Below are positions 51,481 through 64,000 of a stretch of DNA of 64,000 nucleotides, piece by piece (position 1 is the first letter of the stretch; every line of letters starts with the position of its first letter). The stretch covers positions 5,054,564-5,118,563 of the forward strand of contig JAZGTN010000170.1 of the NCBI GenBank assembly GCA_037783415.1. Reading direction: 5' to 3'. Source of the stretch: Leptasterias polaris. Lineage: Eukaryota > Echinodermata > Asteroidea > Forcipulatida > Asteriidae. Below the pieces are notes generated by a model, which was given only the letters and a program-made list of their open reading frames with translations, did no database searches and was not told the DNA's origin. The translations under genes and the position numbers were made by a program.

Positions 51481-53626
51481 TTGAAGCACAGAACCCCCAG
51501 GTTGTGATAGATTCTTATATTTACGCAATCTATTAATAGCATGACCCCCAAAACGTTCTAATTCAAAATAATTATACCGTTTATTGGGTGTTTTTTTTAT
51601 TTATTATTTTTTATTTTATTTATTTATTTTTTTTTTTGGGGGGGGGGGTCTCAACTTTTAAGATTAATCTTTTTTGTTTTTGGTTTGCTTCATTTATTGA
51701 ATTGTTTATTTCATTGATTTGCTTATATATTTCTTCTTCCTTTTTCATTTTGTTAATTTTTGAGTCTCCATTCAGTATAGATACATGTTGCCGTCTGTTG
51801 TTTTCTCCCAGTCTGGTTGGGTGCACTCGTATGGCTATACATTGTAAACTCACGGGTAAAAGTACCAACACCTTACTAGCGCAGTGGGATAAGGTGCTGG
51901 GACTGTCTCAACACTTGGACCACGCGATCCGGGTTCGAATGCCGTCTGCACTAATATAGGTTCAAGGCCTTTTGCTGTCTGTGGCAACAGTGTGATTGGG
52001 ATCTGCCTTGCTTCCTCCCCTAAAGTGGTCAGGGCCCTAGTGGCTAGGCAGGGGAGACAGGGGAGGATATGCTGCTGGGTCAATTTGCCACAAAATAAGG
52101 GAACTAATCGTTGCTGCAGAAGAGGGGCGTAGTGTGCGCTATCTAAACCTCTCCAGCGCGTGAACGCCTGACACTACCAGCAACGTAACTTTTTAATCTT
52201 TTTTTAAATATAATATAAGGTATGAGATTTTACTGTGACGCTTTTTTGGTTATTTTATTTATTTATTTATTGTTTATTATTTTCATTTTTGTCATTTGTT
52301 GATGCAACTACGCAATAAAAGTTACATGAAATACTGCAAAAAACATTTTATTGAAGAAACAATTGCAAAAAAAGAAACCCAAAACACTGTATCAGAATAA
52401 GCCATTTGCGAGTTAAATTTGAATAATGTCTGGTACAATGACTAGTTTAGTCACAAGTTACCGCTTAAATTTGAATTCCTCAGACTATCGAGACAGTTGC
52501 TATGTCACATGGTTCGGGGCAAGCTTTTGCATAGCAACCTCCAGATGAGCAAACCCTGGTACCATTGTGTCATACACATCCATTCAGAATTGTGTATGGG
52601 TGTTCACCGTCTCTTACGTAACTAAGCAAAAGCTTGCCCCTAATCATGTGACATAGCAACTGTCTCGATAGTCTGAGGAATTCAAATTTAAGCGGTAACT
52701 TGTGACTAAACAAGTCATTGTACCAGACATTATTCAAATGTAACTCGCAAATGGCTTATTAGTTGCGATGATCGTAACCCTCTCTAGTATTTTAAAATAA
52801 TTGGTGACTGTATGCATGTGACTGCGGTTTCATTGTTGGGGCTGGACTTGTACACATGCATATAGAGCCACGCAGTGCAGGGGAGACTTGATAAATTTAG
52901 GCTTTTAAAGTTGGCCCTATTTTACTTGGCAAGTGGACTCTGCTGGAGAAGTGGGCAAGTGGGAGTGCATTTAGTTGGGTGCTCAAGACAGGAAAGGAAA
53001 TGCTGTGACTCGGTCGCCACACCATGATGGGAACTAGATATCAGCCGGTCAGTCCGTGAAACCGGACTCGCGGCGCTTTATAAGCATGACATGTCACCCC
53101 GTAATTTTTACATTGTTTACCCAAGCCGTATTTTTTGTTTTTTTCATCTGTACGAAAAACACAAATCAGAATAATGCAACATAATTTGTTGGTTTAATTG
53201 CCGCGTAGCATTTAATTTTCTTTTCCGTTGCAATTAATATATAATTTTTATTTATTAATTTTTTGGGTAGGGAAATTTTTCAAGATTGATGCCCGGACGT
53301 AGGGAAACCTTCACCGGCGTTGAGGTGTTTTCACTTGGAAGGAAACAAACTATAGACGGGCCTTGGACTCCCCACTAAATAAACTCCCATAGGAACCAAT
53401 GCTAAAAATCGTGTAAGTCTCCGGACAACTATTAACTTCAGAATTCTTTTCAATTTTTGGCAGGTCAGCCGTTTGGAATTTTTTCTAGCGACCCCAGAAA
53501 AAAACACACCAGAAAATGAAATTTTCCCTAAACCGACTTGCTGCCAGTTTTCGTGAAGCACTTCTCCACTTCCCCGGTCAAATAGGGCCAACTTTAACGC
53601 CTAAATTGATCAAGTCTCCTCAAAAG
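51481..53626 (+). repeat. Satellite unit, copy 25
   Basis: 2,146 bp; tract T11/G11. I noticed no private substitution. A box 51877-51888, foldback 52396-52760. Confidence 0.97.
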
Positions 53627-55773
53627 TTGAAGCACAGAACCCCCAGGTTGTGATAGATTCTTATATTTACGCAATCTATTAATAGCATGACCCCCAAAAC
53701 GTTCTAATTCAAAATAATTATACCGTTTATTGGGTGTTTTTTTTATTTATTATTTTTTATTTTATTTATTTATTTTTTTTTTTGGGGGGGGGGGGTCTCA
53801 ACTTTTAAGATTAATCTTTTTTGTTTTTGGTTTGCTTCATTTATTGAATTGTTTATTTCATTGATTTGCTTATATATTTCTTCTTCCTTTTTCATTTTGT
53901 TAATTTTTGAGTCTCCATTCAGTATAGATACATGTTGCCGTCTGTTGTTTTCTCCCAGTCTGGTTGGGTGCACTCGTATGGCTATACATTGTAAACTCAC
54001 GGGTAAAAGTACCAACACCTTACTAGCGCAGTGGGATAAGGTGCTGGGACTGTCTCAACACTTGGACCACGCGATCCGGGTTCGAATGCCGTCTGCACTA
54101 ATATAGGTTCAAGGCCTTTTGCTGTCTGTGGCAACAGTGTGATTGGGATCTGCCTTGCTTCCTCCCCTAAAGTGGTCAGGGCCCTAGTGGCTAGGCAGGG
54201 GAGACAGGGGAGGATAGGCTGCTGGGTCAATTTGCCACAAAATAAGGGAACTAATCGTTGCTGCAGAAGAGGGGCGTAGTGTGCGCTATCTAAACCTCTC
54301 CAGCGCGTGAACGCCTGACACTACCAGCAACGTAACTTTTTAATCTTTTTTTAAATATAATATAAGGTATGAGATTTTACTGTGACGCTTTTTTTGTTAT
54401 TTTATTTATTTATTTATTGTTTATTATTTTCATTTTTGTCATTTGTTGATGCAACTACGCAATAAAAGTTACATGAAATACTGCAAAAAACATTTTATTG
54501 AAGAAACAATTGCAAAAAAAGAAACCCAAAACACTGTATCAGAATAAGCCATTTGCGAGTTAAATTTGAATAATGTCTGGTACAATGACTAGTTTAGTCA
54601 CAAGTTACCGCTTAAATTTGAATTCCTCAGACTATCGAGACAGTTGCTATGTCACATGGTTCGGGGCAAGCTTTTGCATAGCAACCTCCAGATGAGCAAA
54701 CCCTGGTACCATTGTGTCATACACATCCATTCAGAATTGTGTATGGGTGTTCACCGTCTCTTACGTAACTAAGCAAAAGCTTGCCCCTAATCATGTGACA
54801 TAGCAACTGTCTCGATAGTCTGAGGAATTCAAATTTAAGCGGTAACTTGTGACTAAACAAGTCATTGTACCAGACATTATTCAAATGTAACTCGCAAATG
54901 GCTTATTAGTTGCGATGATCGTAACCCTCTCTAGTATTTTAAAATAATTGGTGACTGTATGCATGTGACTGCGGTTTCATTGTTGGGGCTGGACTTGTAC
55001 ACATGCATATAGAGCCACGCAGTGCAGGGGAGACTTGATAAATTTAGGCTTTTAAAGTTGGCCCTATTTTACTTGGCAAGTGGACTCTGCTGGAGAAGTG
55101 GGCAAGTGGGAGTGCATTTAGTTGGGTGCTCAAGACAGGAAAGGAAATGCTGTGACTCGGTCGCCACACCATGATGGGAACTAGATATCAGCCGGTCAGT
55201 CCGTGAAACCGGACTCGCGGCGCTTTATAAGCATGACATGTCACCCCGTAATTTTTACATTGTTTACCCAAGCCGTATTTTTTGTTTTTTTCATCTGTAC
55301 GAAAAACACAAATCAGAATAATGCAACATAATTTGTTGGTTTAATTGCCGCGTAGCATTTAATTTTCTTTTCCGTTGCAATTAATATATAATTTTTATTT
55401 ATTAATATTTTGGGTAGGGAAATTTTTCAAGATTGATGCCCGGACGTAGGGAAACCTTCACCGGCGTTGAGGTGTTTTCACTTGGAAGGAAACAAACTAT
55501 AGACGGGCCTTGGACTCCCCACTAAATAAACTCCCATAGGAACCAATGCTAAAAATCGTGTAAGTCTCCGGACAACTATTAACTTCAGAATTCTTTTCAA
55601 TTTTTGGCAGGTCAGCCGTTTGGAATTTTTTCTAGCGACCCCAGAAAAAAACACACCAGAAAATGAAATTTTCCCTAAACCGACTTGCTGCCAGTTTTCG
55701 TGAAGCACTTCTCCACTTCCCCGGTCAAATAGGGCCAACTTTAACGCCTAAATTGATCAAGTCTCCTCAAAAG
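53627..55773 (+). repeat. Satellite unit, copy 26
   Basis: 2,147 bp; tract T11/G12. Private changes G at 54217 and A at 55407; T at 54395 is shared only with copy 28. A box 54024-54035, foldback 54543-54907. Confidence 0.97.
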
Positions 55774-57918
55774 TTGAAGCACAGAACCCCCAGGTTGTGA
55801 TAGATTCTTATATTTACGCAATCTATTAATAGCATGACCCCCAAAACGTTCTAATTCAAAATAATTATACCGTTTATTGGGTGTTTTTTTTATTTATTAT
55901 TTTTTATTTTATTTATTTATTTTTTTTTTGGGGGGGGGGGTCTCAACTTTTAAGATTAATCTTTTTTGTTTTTGGTTTGCTTCATTTATTGAATTGTTTA
56001 TTTCATTGATTTGCTTATATATTTCTTCTTCCTTTTTCATTTTGTTAATTTTTGAGTCTCCATTCAGTATAGATACATGTTGCCGTCTGTTGTTTTCTCC
56101 CAGTCTGGTTGGGTGCACTCGTATGGCTATACATTGTAAACTCACGGGTAAAAGTACCAACACCTTACTAGCGCAGTGGGATAAGGTGCTGGGACTGTCT
56201 CAACACTTGGACCACGCGATCCGGGTTCGAATGCCGTCTGCACTAATATAGGTTCAAGGCCTTTTGCTGCCTGTGGCAACAGTGTGATTGGGATCTGCCT
56301 TGCTTCCTCCCCTAAAGTGGTCAGGGCCCTAGTGGCTAGGCAGGGGAGACAGGGGAGGATATGCTGCTGGGTCAATTTGCCACAAAATAAGGGAACTAAT
56401 CGTTGCTGCAGAAGAGGGGCGTAGTGTGCGCTATCTAAACCTCTCCAGCGCGTGAACGCCTGACACTACCAGCAACGTAACTTTTTAATCTTTTTTTAAA
56501 TATAATATAAGGTATGAGATTTTACTGTGACGCTTTTTTGGTTATTTTATTTATTTATTTATTGTTTATTATTTTCATTTTTGTCATTTGTTGATGCAAC
56601 TACGCAATAAAAGTTACATGAAATACTGCAAAAAACATTTTATTGAAGAAACAATTGCAAAAAAAGAAACCCAAAACACTGTATCAGAATAAGCCTTTTG
56701 CGAGTTAAATTTGAATAATGTCTGGTACAATGACTAGTTTAGTCACAAGTTACCGCTTAAATTTGAATTCCTCAGACTATCGAGACAGTTGCTATGTCAC
56801 ATGGTTCGGGGCAAGCTTTTGCATAGCAACCTCCAGATGAGCAAACCCTGGTACCATTGTGTCATACACATCCATTCAGAATTGTGTATGGGTGTTCACC
56901 GTCTCTTACGTAACTAAGCAAAAGCTTGCCCCTAATCATGTGACATAGCAACTGTCTCGATAGTCTGAGGAATTCAAATTTAAGCGGTAACTTGTGACTA
57001 AACAAGTCATTGTACCAGACATTATTCAAATGTAACTCGCAAATGGCTTATTAGTTGCGATGATCGTAACCCTCTCTAGTATTTTAAAATAATTGGTGAC
57101 TGTATGCATGTGACTGCGGTTTCATTGTTGGGGCTGGACTTGTACACATGCATATAGAGCCACGCAGTGCAGGGGAGACTTGATAAATTTAGGCTTTTAA
57201 AGTTGGCCCTATTTTACTTGGCAAGTGGACTCTGCTGGAGAAGTGGGCAAGTGGGAGTGCATTTAGTTGGGTGCTCAAGACAGGAAAGGAAATGCTGTGA
57301 CTCGGTCGCCACACCATGATGGGAACTAGATATCAGCCGGTCAGTCCGTGAAACCGGACTCGCGGCGCTTTATAAGCATGACATGTCACCCCGTAATTTT
57401 TACATTGTTTACCCAAGCCGTATTTTTTGTTTTTTTCATCTGTACGAAAAACACAAATCAGAATAATGCAACATAATTTGTTGGTTTAATTGCCGCGTAG
57501 CATTTAATTTTCTTTTCCGTTGCAATTAATATATAATTTTTATTTATTAATTTTTTGGGTAGGGAAATTTTTCAAGATTGATGCCCGGACGTAGGGAAAC
57601 CTTCACCGGCGTTGAGGTGTTTTCACTTGGAAGGAAACAAACTATAGACGGGCCTTGGACTCCCCACTAAATAAACTCCCATAGGAACCAATGCTAAAAA
57701 TCGTGTAAGTCTCCGGACAACTATTAACTTCAGAATTCTTTTCAATTTTTGGCAGGTCAGCCGTTTGGAATTTTTTCTAGCGACCCCAGAAAAAAACACA
57801 CCAGAAAATGAAATTTTCCCTAAACCGACTTGCTGCCAGTTTTCGTGAAGCACTTCTCCACTTCCCCGGTCAAATAGGGCCAACTTTAACGCCTAAATTG
57901 ATCAAGTCTCCTCAAAAG
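55774..57918 (+). repeat. Satellite unit, copy 27
   Basis: 2,145 bp; tract T10/G11. C at 56270 is shared with copies 23, 28 and 30. Private A-to-T at 56696 lies in the outer left foldback arm and adds one mispair. A box 56169-56180, foldback 56688-57052. Confidence 0.97.
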
Positions 57919-60065
57919 TTGAAGCACAGAACCCCCAGGTTGTGATAGATTCTTATATTTACGCAATCTATTAATAGCATGACCCCCAAAACGTTCTAAT
58001 TCAAAATAATTATACCGTTTATTGGGTGTTTTTTTTATTTATTATTTTTTATTTTATTTATTTATTTATTTTTTTTTGGGGGGGGGGTCTCAACTTTTAA
58101 GATTAATCTTTTTTGTTTTTGGTTTGCTTCATTTATTGAATTGTTTATTTCATTGATTTGCTTATATATTTCTTCTTCCTTTTTCATTTTGTTAATTTTT
58201 GAGTCTCCATTCAGTATAGATACATGTTGCCGTCTGTTGTTTTCTCCCAGTCTGGTTGGGTGCACTCGTATGGCTATACATTGTAAACTCACGGGTAAAA
58301 GTACCAACACCTTACTAGCGCAGTGGGATAAGGTGCTGGGACTGTCTCAACACTTGGACCACGCGATCCGGGTTCGAATGCCGTCTGCACTAATATAGGT
58401 TCAAGGCCTTTTGCTGCCTGTGGCAACAGTGTGATTGGGATCTGCCTTGCTTCCTCCCCTAAAGTGGTCAGGGCCCTAGTGGCTAGGCAGGGGAGACAGG
58501 GGAGGATATGCTGCTGGGTCAATTTGCCACAAAATAAGGGAACTAATCGTTGCTGCAGAAGAGGGGCGTAGTGTGCGCTATCTAAACCTCTCCAGCGCGT
58601 GAACGCCTGACACTACCAGCAACGTAACTTTTTAATCTTTTTTTAAATATAATATAAGGTATGAGATTTTACTGTGACGCTTTTTTTGTTATTTTATTTA
58701 TTTATTTATTGTTTATTATTTTCATTTTTGTCATTTGTTGATGCAACTACGCAATAAAAGTTACATGAAATACTGCAAAAAACATTTTATTGAAGAAACA
58801 ATTGCAAAAAAAGAAACCCAAAACACTGTATCAGAATAAGCCATTTGCGAGTTAAATTTGAATAATGTCTGGTACAATGACTAGTTTAGTCACAAGTTAC
58901 CGCTTAAATTTGAATTCCTCAGACTATCGAGACAGTTGCTATGTCACATGGTTCGGGGCAAGCTTTTGCATAGCAACCTCCAGATGAGCAAACCCTGGTA
59001 CCATTGTGTCATACACATCCATTCAGAATTGTGTATGGGTGTTCACCGTCTCTTACGTAACTAAGCAAAAGCTTGCCCCTAATCATGTGACATAGCAACT
59101 GTCTCGATAGTCTGAGGAATTCAAATTTAAGCGGTAACTTGTGACTAAACAAGTCATTGTACCAGACATTATTCAAATGTAACTCGCAAATGGCTTATTA
59201 GTTGCGATGATCGTAACCCTCTCTAGTATTTTAAAATAATTGGTGACTGTATGCATGTGACTGCGGTTTCATTGTTGGGGCTGGACTTGTACACATGCAT
59301 ATAGAGCCACGCAGTGCAGGGGAGACTTGATAAATTTAGGCTTTTAAAGTTGGCCCTATTTTACTTGGCAAGTGGACTCTGCTGGAGAAGTGGGCAAGTG
59401 GGAGTGCATTTAGTTGGGTGCTCAAGACAGGAAAGGAAATGCTGTGACTCGGTCGCCACACCATGATGGGAACTAGATATCAGCCGGTCAGTCCGTGAAA
59501 CCGGACTCGCGGCGCTTTATAAGCATGACATGTCACCCCGTAATTTTTACATTGTTTACCCAAGCCGTATTTTTTGTTTTTTTCATCTGTACGAAAAACA
59601 CAAATCAGAATAATGCAACATAATTTGTTGGTTTAATTGCCGCGTAGCATTTAATTTTCTTTTCCGTTGCAATTAATATATAATTTTTATTTATTAATTT
59701 TTTGGGTAGGGAAATTTTTCAAGATTGATGCCCGGACGTAGGGAAACCTTCACCGGCGTTGAGGTGTTTTCACTTGGAAGGAAACAAACTATAGACGGGC
59801 CTTGGACTCCCCACTAAATAAACTCCCATAGGAACCAATGCTAAAAATCGTGTAAGTCTCCGGACAACTATTAACTTCAGAATTCTTTTCAATTTTTGGC
59901 AGGTCAGCCGTTTGGAATTTTTTCTAGCGACCCCAGAAAAAAACACACCAGAAAATGAAATTTTCCCTAAACCGACTTGCTGCCAGTTTTCGTGAAGCAC
60001 TTCTCCACTTCCCCGGTCAAATAGGGCCAACTTTAACGCCTAAATTGATCAAGTCTCCTCAAAAG
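57919..60065 (+). repeat. Satellite unit, copy 28 (mosaic)
   Basis: 2,147 bp with an extra ATTT step, T9/G10. It combines C at 58417 (as copies 23, 27, 30) with T at 58687 (as copy 26), so it looks recombinant between two local haplotypes. A box 58316-58327, foldback 58835-59199. Confidence 0.97.
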
Positions 60066-62211
60066 TTGAAGCACAGAACCCCCAGGTTGTGATAGATTCT
60101 TATATTTACGCAATCTATTAATAGCATGACCCCCAAAACGTTCTAATTCAAAATAATTATACCGTTTATTGGGTGTTTTTTTTATTTATTATTTTTTATT
60201 TTATTTATTTATTTTTTTTTTGGGGGGGGGGGGTCTCAACTTTTAAGATTAATCTTTTTTGTTTTTGGTTTGCTTCATTTATTGAATTGTTTATTTCATT
60301 GATTTGCTTATATATTTCTTCTTCCTTTTTCATTTTGTTAATTTTTGAGTCTCCATTCAGTATAGATACATGTTGCCGTCTGTTGTTTTCTCCCAGTCTG
60401 GTTGGGTGCACTCGTATGGCTATACATTGTAAACTCACGGGTAAAAGTACCAACACCTTACTAGCGCAGTGGGATAAGGTGCTGGGACTGTCTCAACACT
60501 TGGACCACGCGATCCGGGTTCGAATGCCGTCTGCACTAATATAGGTTCAAGGCCTTTTGCTGTCTGTGGCAACAGTGTGATTGGGATCTGCCTTGCTTCC
60601 TCCCCTAAAGTGGTCAGGGCCCTAGTGGCTAGGCAGGGGAGACAGGGGAGGATATGCTGCTGGGTCAATTTGCCACAAAATAAGGGAACTAATCGTTGCT
60701 GCAGAAGAGGGGCGTAGTGTGCGCTATCTAAACCTCTCCAGCGCGTGAACGCCTGACACTACCAGCAACGTAACTTTTTAATCTTTTTTTAAATATAATA
60801 TAAGGTATGAGATTTTACTGTGACGCTTTTTTGGTTATTTTATTTATTTATTTATTGTTTATTATTTTCATTTTTGTCATTTGTTGATGCAACTACGCAA
60901 TAAAAGTTACATGAAATACTGCAAAAAACATTTTATTGAAGAAACAATTGCAAAAAAAGAAACCCAAAACACTGTATCAGAATAAGCCATTTGCGAGTTA
61001 AATTTGAATAATGTCTGGTACAATGACTAGTTTAGTCACAAGTTACCGCTTAAATTTGAATTCCTCAGACTATCGAGACAGTTGCTATGTCACATGGTTC
61101 GGGGCAAGCTTTTGCATAGCAACCTCCAGATGAGCAAACCCTGGTACCATTGTGTCATACACATCCATTCAGAATTGTGTATGGGTGTTCACCGTCTCTT
61201 ACGTAACTAAGCAAAAGCTTGCCCCTAATCATGTGACATAGCAACTGTCTCGATAGTCTGAGGAATTCAAATTTAAGCGGTAACTTGTGACTAAACAAGT
61301 CATTGTACCAGACATTATTCAAATGTAACTCGCAAATGGCTTATTAGTTGCGATGATCGTAACCCTCTCTAGTATTTTAAAATAATTGGTGACTGTATGC
61401 ATGTGACTGCGGTTTCATTGTTGGGGCTGGACTTGTACACATGCATATAGAGCCACGCAGTGCAGGGGAGACTTGATAAATTTAGGCTTTTAAAGTTGGC
61501 CCTATTTTACTTGGCAAGTGGACTCTGCTGGAGAAGTGGGCAAGTGGGAGTGCATTTAGTTGGGTGCTCAAGACAGGAAAGGAAATGCTGTGACTCGGTC
61601 GCCACACCATGATGGGAACTAGATATCAGCCGGTCAGTCCGTGAAACCGGACTCGCGGCGCTTTATAAGCATGACATGTCACCCCGTAATTTTTACATTG
61701 TTTACCCAAGCCGTATTTTTTGTTTTTTTCATCTGTACGAAAAACACAAATCAGAATAATGCAACATAATTTGTTGGTTTAATTGCCGCGTAGCATTTAA
61801 TTTTCTTTTCCGTTGCAATTAATATATAATTTTTATTTATTAATTTTTTGGGTAGGGAAATTTTTCAAGATTGATGCCCGGACGTAGGGAAACCTTCACC
61901 GGCGTTGAGGTGTTTTCACTTGGAAGGAAACAAACTATAGACGGGCCTTGGACTCCCCACTAAATAAACTCCCATAGGAACCAATGCTAAAAATCGTGTA
62001 AGTCTCCGGACAACTATTAACTTCAGAATTCTTTTCAATTTTTGGCAGGTCAGCCGTTTGGAATTTTTTCTAGCGACCCCAGAAAAAAACACACCAGAAA
62101 ATGAAATTTTCCCTAAACCGACTTGCTGCCAGTTTTCGTGAAGCACTTCTCCACTTCCCCGGTCAAATAGGGCCAACTTTAACGCCTAAATTGATCAAGT
62201 CTCCTCAAAAG
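60066..62211 (+). repeat. Satellite unit, copy 29
   Basis: 2,146 bp; tract T10/G12. It has the common T at the site where copies 27, 28 and 30 have C. A box 60462-60473, foldback 60981-61345. Confidence 0.97.
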
Positions 62212-64000
62212 TTGAAGCACAGAACCCCCAGGTTGTGATAGATTCTTATATTTACGCAATCTATTAATAGCATGACCCCCAAAACGTTCTAATTCAAAAT
62301 AATTATACCGTTTATTGGGTGTTTTTTTTATTTATTATTTTTTATTTTATTTATTTATTTTTTTTTGGGGGGGGGGGGTCTCAACTTTTAAGATTAATCT
62401 TTTTTGTTTTTGGTTTGCTTCATTTATTGAATTGTTTATTTCATTGATTTGCTTATATATTTCTTCTTCCTTTTTCATTTTGTTAATTTTTGAGTCTCCA
62501 TTCAGTATAGATACATGTTGCCGTCTGTTGTTTTCTCCCAGTCTGGTTGGGTGCACTCGTATGGCTATACATTGTAAACTCACGGGTAAAAGTACCAACA
62601 CCTTACTAGCGCAGTGGGATAAGGTGCTGGGACTGTCTCAACACTTGGACCACGCGATCCGGGTTCGAATGCCGTCTGCACTAATATAGGTTCAAGGCCT
62701 TTTGCTGCCTGTGGCAACAGTGTGATTGGGATCTGCCTTGCTTCCTCCCCTAAAGTGGTCAGGGCCCTAGTGGCTAGGCAGGGGAGACAGGGGAGGATAT
62801 GCTGCTGGGTCAATTTGCCACAAAATAAGGGAACTAATCGTTGCTGCAGAAGAGGGGCGTAGTGTGCGCTATCTAAACCTCTCCAGCGCGTGAACGCCTG
62901 ACACTACCAGCAACGTAACTTTTTAATCTTTTTTTAAATATAATATAAGGTATGAGATTTTACTGTGACGCTTTTTTGGTTATTTTATTTATTTATTTAT
63001 TGTTTATTATTTTCATTTTTGTCATTTGTTGATGCAACTACGCAATAAAAGTTACATGAAATACTGCAAAAAACATTTTATTGAAGAAACAATTGCAAAA
63101 AAAGAAACCCAAAACACTGTATCAGAATAAGCCATTTGCGAGTTAAATTTGAATAATGTCTGGTACAATGACTAGTTTAGTCACAAGTTACCGCTTAAAT
63201 TTGAATTCCTCAGACTATCGAGACAGTTGCTATGTCACATGGTTCGGGGCAAGCTTTTGCATAGCAACCTCCAGATGAGCAAACCCTGGTACCATTGTGT
63301 CATACACATCCATTCAGAATTGTGTATGGGTGTTCACCGTCTCTTACGTAACTAAGCAAAAGCTTGCCCCTAATCATGTGACATAGCAACTGTCTCGATA
63401 GTCTGAGGAATTCAAATTTAAGCGGTAACTTGTGACTAAACAAGTCATTGTACCAGACATTATTCAAATGTAACTCGCAAATGGCTTATTAGTTGCGATG
63501 ATCGTAACCCTCTCTAGTATTTTAAAATAATTGGTGACTGTATGCATGTGACTGCGGTTTCATTGTTGGGGCTGGACTTGTACACATGCATATAGAGCCA
63601 CGCAGTGCAGGGGAGACTTGATAAATTTAGGCTTTTAAAGTTGGCCCTATTTTACTTGGCAAGTGGACTCTGCTGGAGAAGTGGGCAAGTGGGAGTGCAT
63701 TTAGTTGGGTGCTCAAGACAGGAAAGGAAATGCTGTGACTCGGTCGCCACACCATGATGGGAACTAGATATCAGCCGGTCAGTCCGTGAAACCGGACTCG
63801 CGGCGCTTTATAAGCATGACATGTCACCCCGTAATTTTTACATTGTTTACCCAAGCCGTATTTTTTGTTTTTTTCATCTGTACGAAAAACACAAATCAGA
63901 ATAATGCAACATAATTTGTTGGTTTAATTGCCGCGTAGCATTTAATTTTCTTTTCCGTTGCAATTAATATATAATTTTTATTTATTAATTTTTTGGGTAG
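62212..64000 (+). repeat. Satellite unit, copy 30 (cut by window end)
   Basis: The first 1,789 bp of a unit; the array is cut by the window, not by a biological boundary. Tract T9/G12. C at 62708 is shared with copies 23, 27 and 28. A box 62607-62618, foldback 63126-63490. Confidence 0.97.

Larger units (their letters stand above)
1..64000. repeat. Tandem array of a ~2,145-bp satellite unit, 29 full copies plus one partial
   Basis: The same sequence recurs head to tail from the first to the last base. Taking the base at position 1 as the arbitrary unit start, copies begin at 1, 2146, 4289, 6434, 8578, 10723, 12868, 15013, 17158, 19303, 21447, 23591, 25737, 27884, 30030, 32175, 34321, 36466, 38610, 40754, 42899, 45044, 47189, 49335, 51481, 53627, 55774, 57919, 60066 and 62212. 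Units are 2,143-2,147 bp. I found roughly 30 base substitutions in the 64 kb outside the T/G homopolymer tract, so copies are about 99.9% identical. No inserted sequence, orientation change or array boundary is visible. The period is far longer than that of a classical nucleosome-sized satellite, so macrosatellite is the better term. Chromosomal location (centromeric, subtelomeric, sex-linked) cannot be told from the sequence. Confidence 0.99.

Noticed and set aside
1..64000. CRISPR array or rRNA/5S/histone tandem cluster
   Set aside because: Unit length and lack of short repeat-spacer structure exclude CRISPR; no 5S, rRNA or histone sequence was recognised in the unit.

Overview
The whole window is one tandem array. 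A unit of about 2,145 bp is repeated head to tail 29 full times plus a partial 30th copy (62212-64000), with no interruption, no other sequence and neither edge of the array in view. Unit lengths run from 2,143 to 2,147 bp. Copies differ by only zero to three single-base changes each that I could find. This is the structure of a eukaryotic macrosatellite or long-period satellite that was amplified or homogenised very recently. Nothing looks bacterial: there are no ribosome-binding sites, no operons and no ATG-started ORF of useful length. The tRNA-like RNA polymerase III promoter and the transposon-like inverted repeats point to a eukaryote, most plausibly an animal. I cannot name the species.

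Layout of one unit, in copy 1 coordinates. 1-110: leader with a small hairpin. 111-167: AT-rich stretch ending in a T-run then a G-run (hypervariable). 168-383: T-rich sequence; on the minus strand it reads as A-rich, like the 3' part of a retroposed element. 384-470: tRNA-related segment with A box (396-407) and B box (451-462). 471-704: possible body of a SINE-like RNA, ending in a long stepped hairpin (628-704) followed by T5 and T7 runs (709-724). 755-815: second (ATTT)n tract. 832-872: hairpin carrying AATAAA on both strands. 915-1279: near-perfect foldback element, 139-bp arms around an 87-bp spacer. 1330-1381: 10-bp-stem hairpin. 1399-1444 and 2096-2140: a second, diverged inverted-repeat pair about 45 bp long enclosing about 650 bp. 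Inside that interval are a GC-rich hairpin and a TATA-like element (1564-1603).

The unit therefore looks like a nest of non-autonomous mobile-element pieces (a tRNA-derived SINE-like segment, a MITE-like foldback, a diverged TIR pair) that was captured and amplified as a block. Except for one single-base deletion in copy 4, all length differences between copies lie in the T/G homopolymer junction or an extra ATTT beside it. A few substitutions are shared by neighbouring copies (2 and 3; 26, 27, 28 and 30), the footprint of local unequal exchange or gene conversion.

No protein-coding gene can be supported. The most interesting candidates for function are the Pol III-type transcription unit and the foldback, which could give long double-stranded RNA; both are repeated in all 30 copies.
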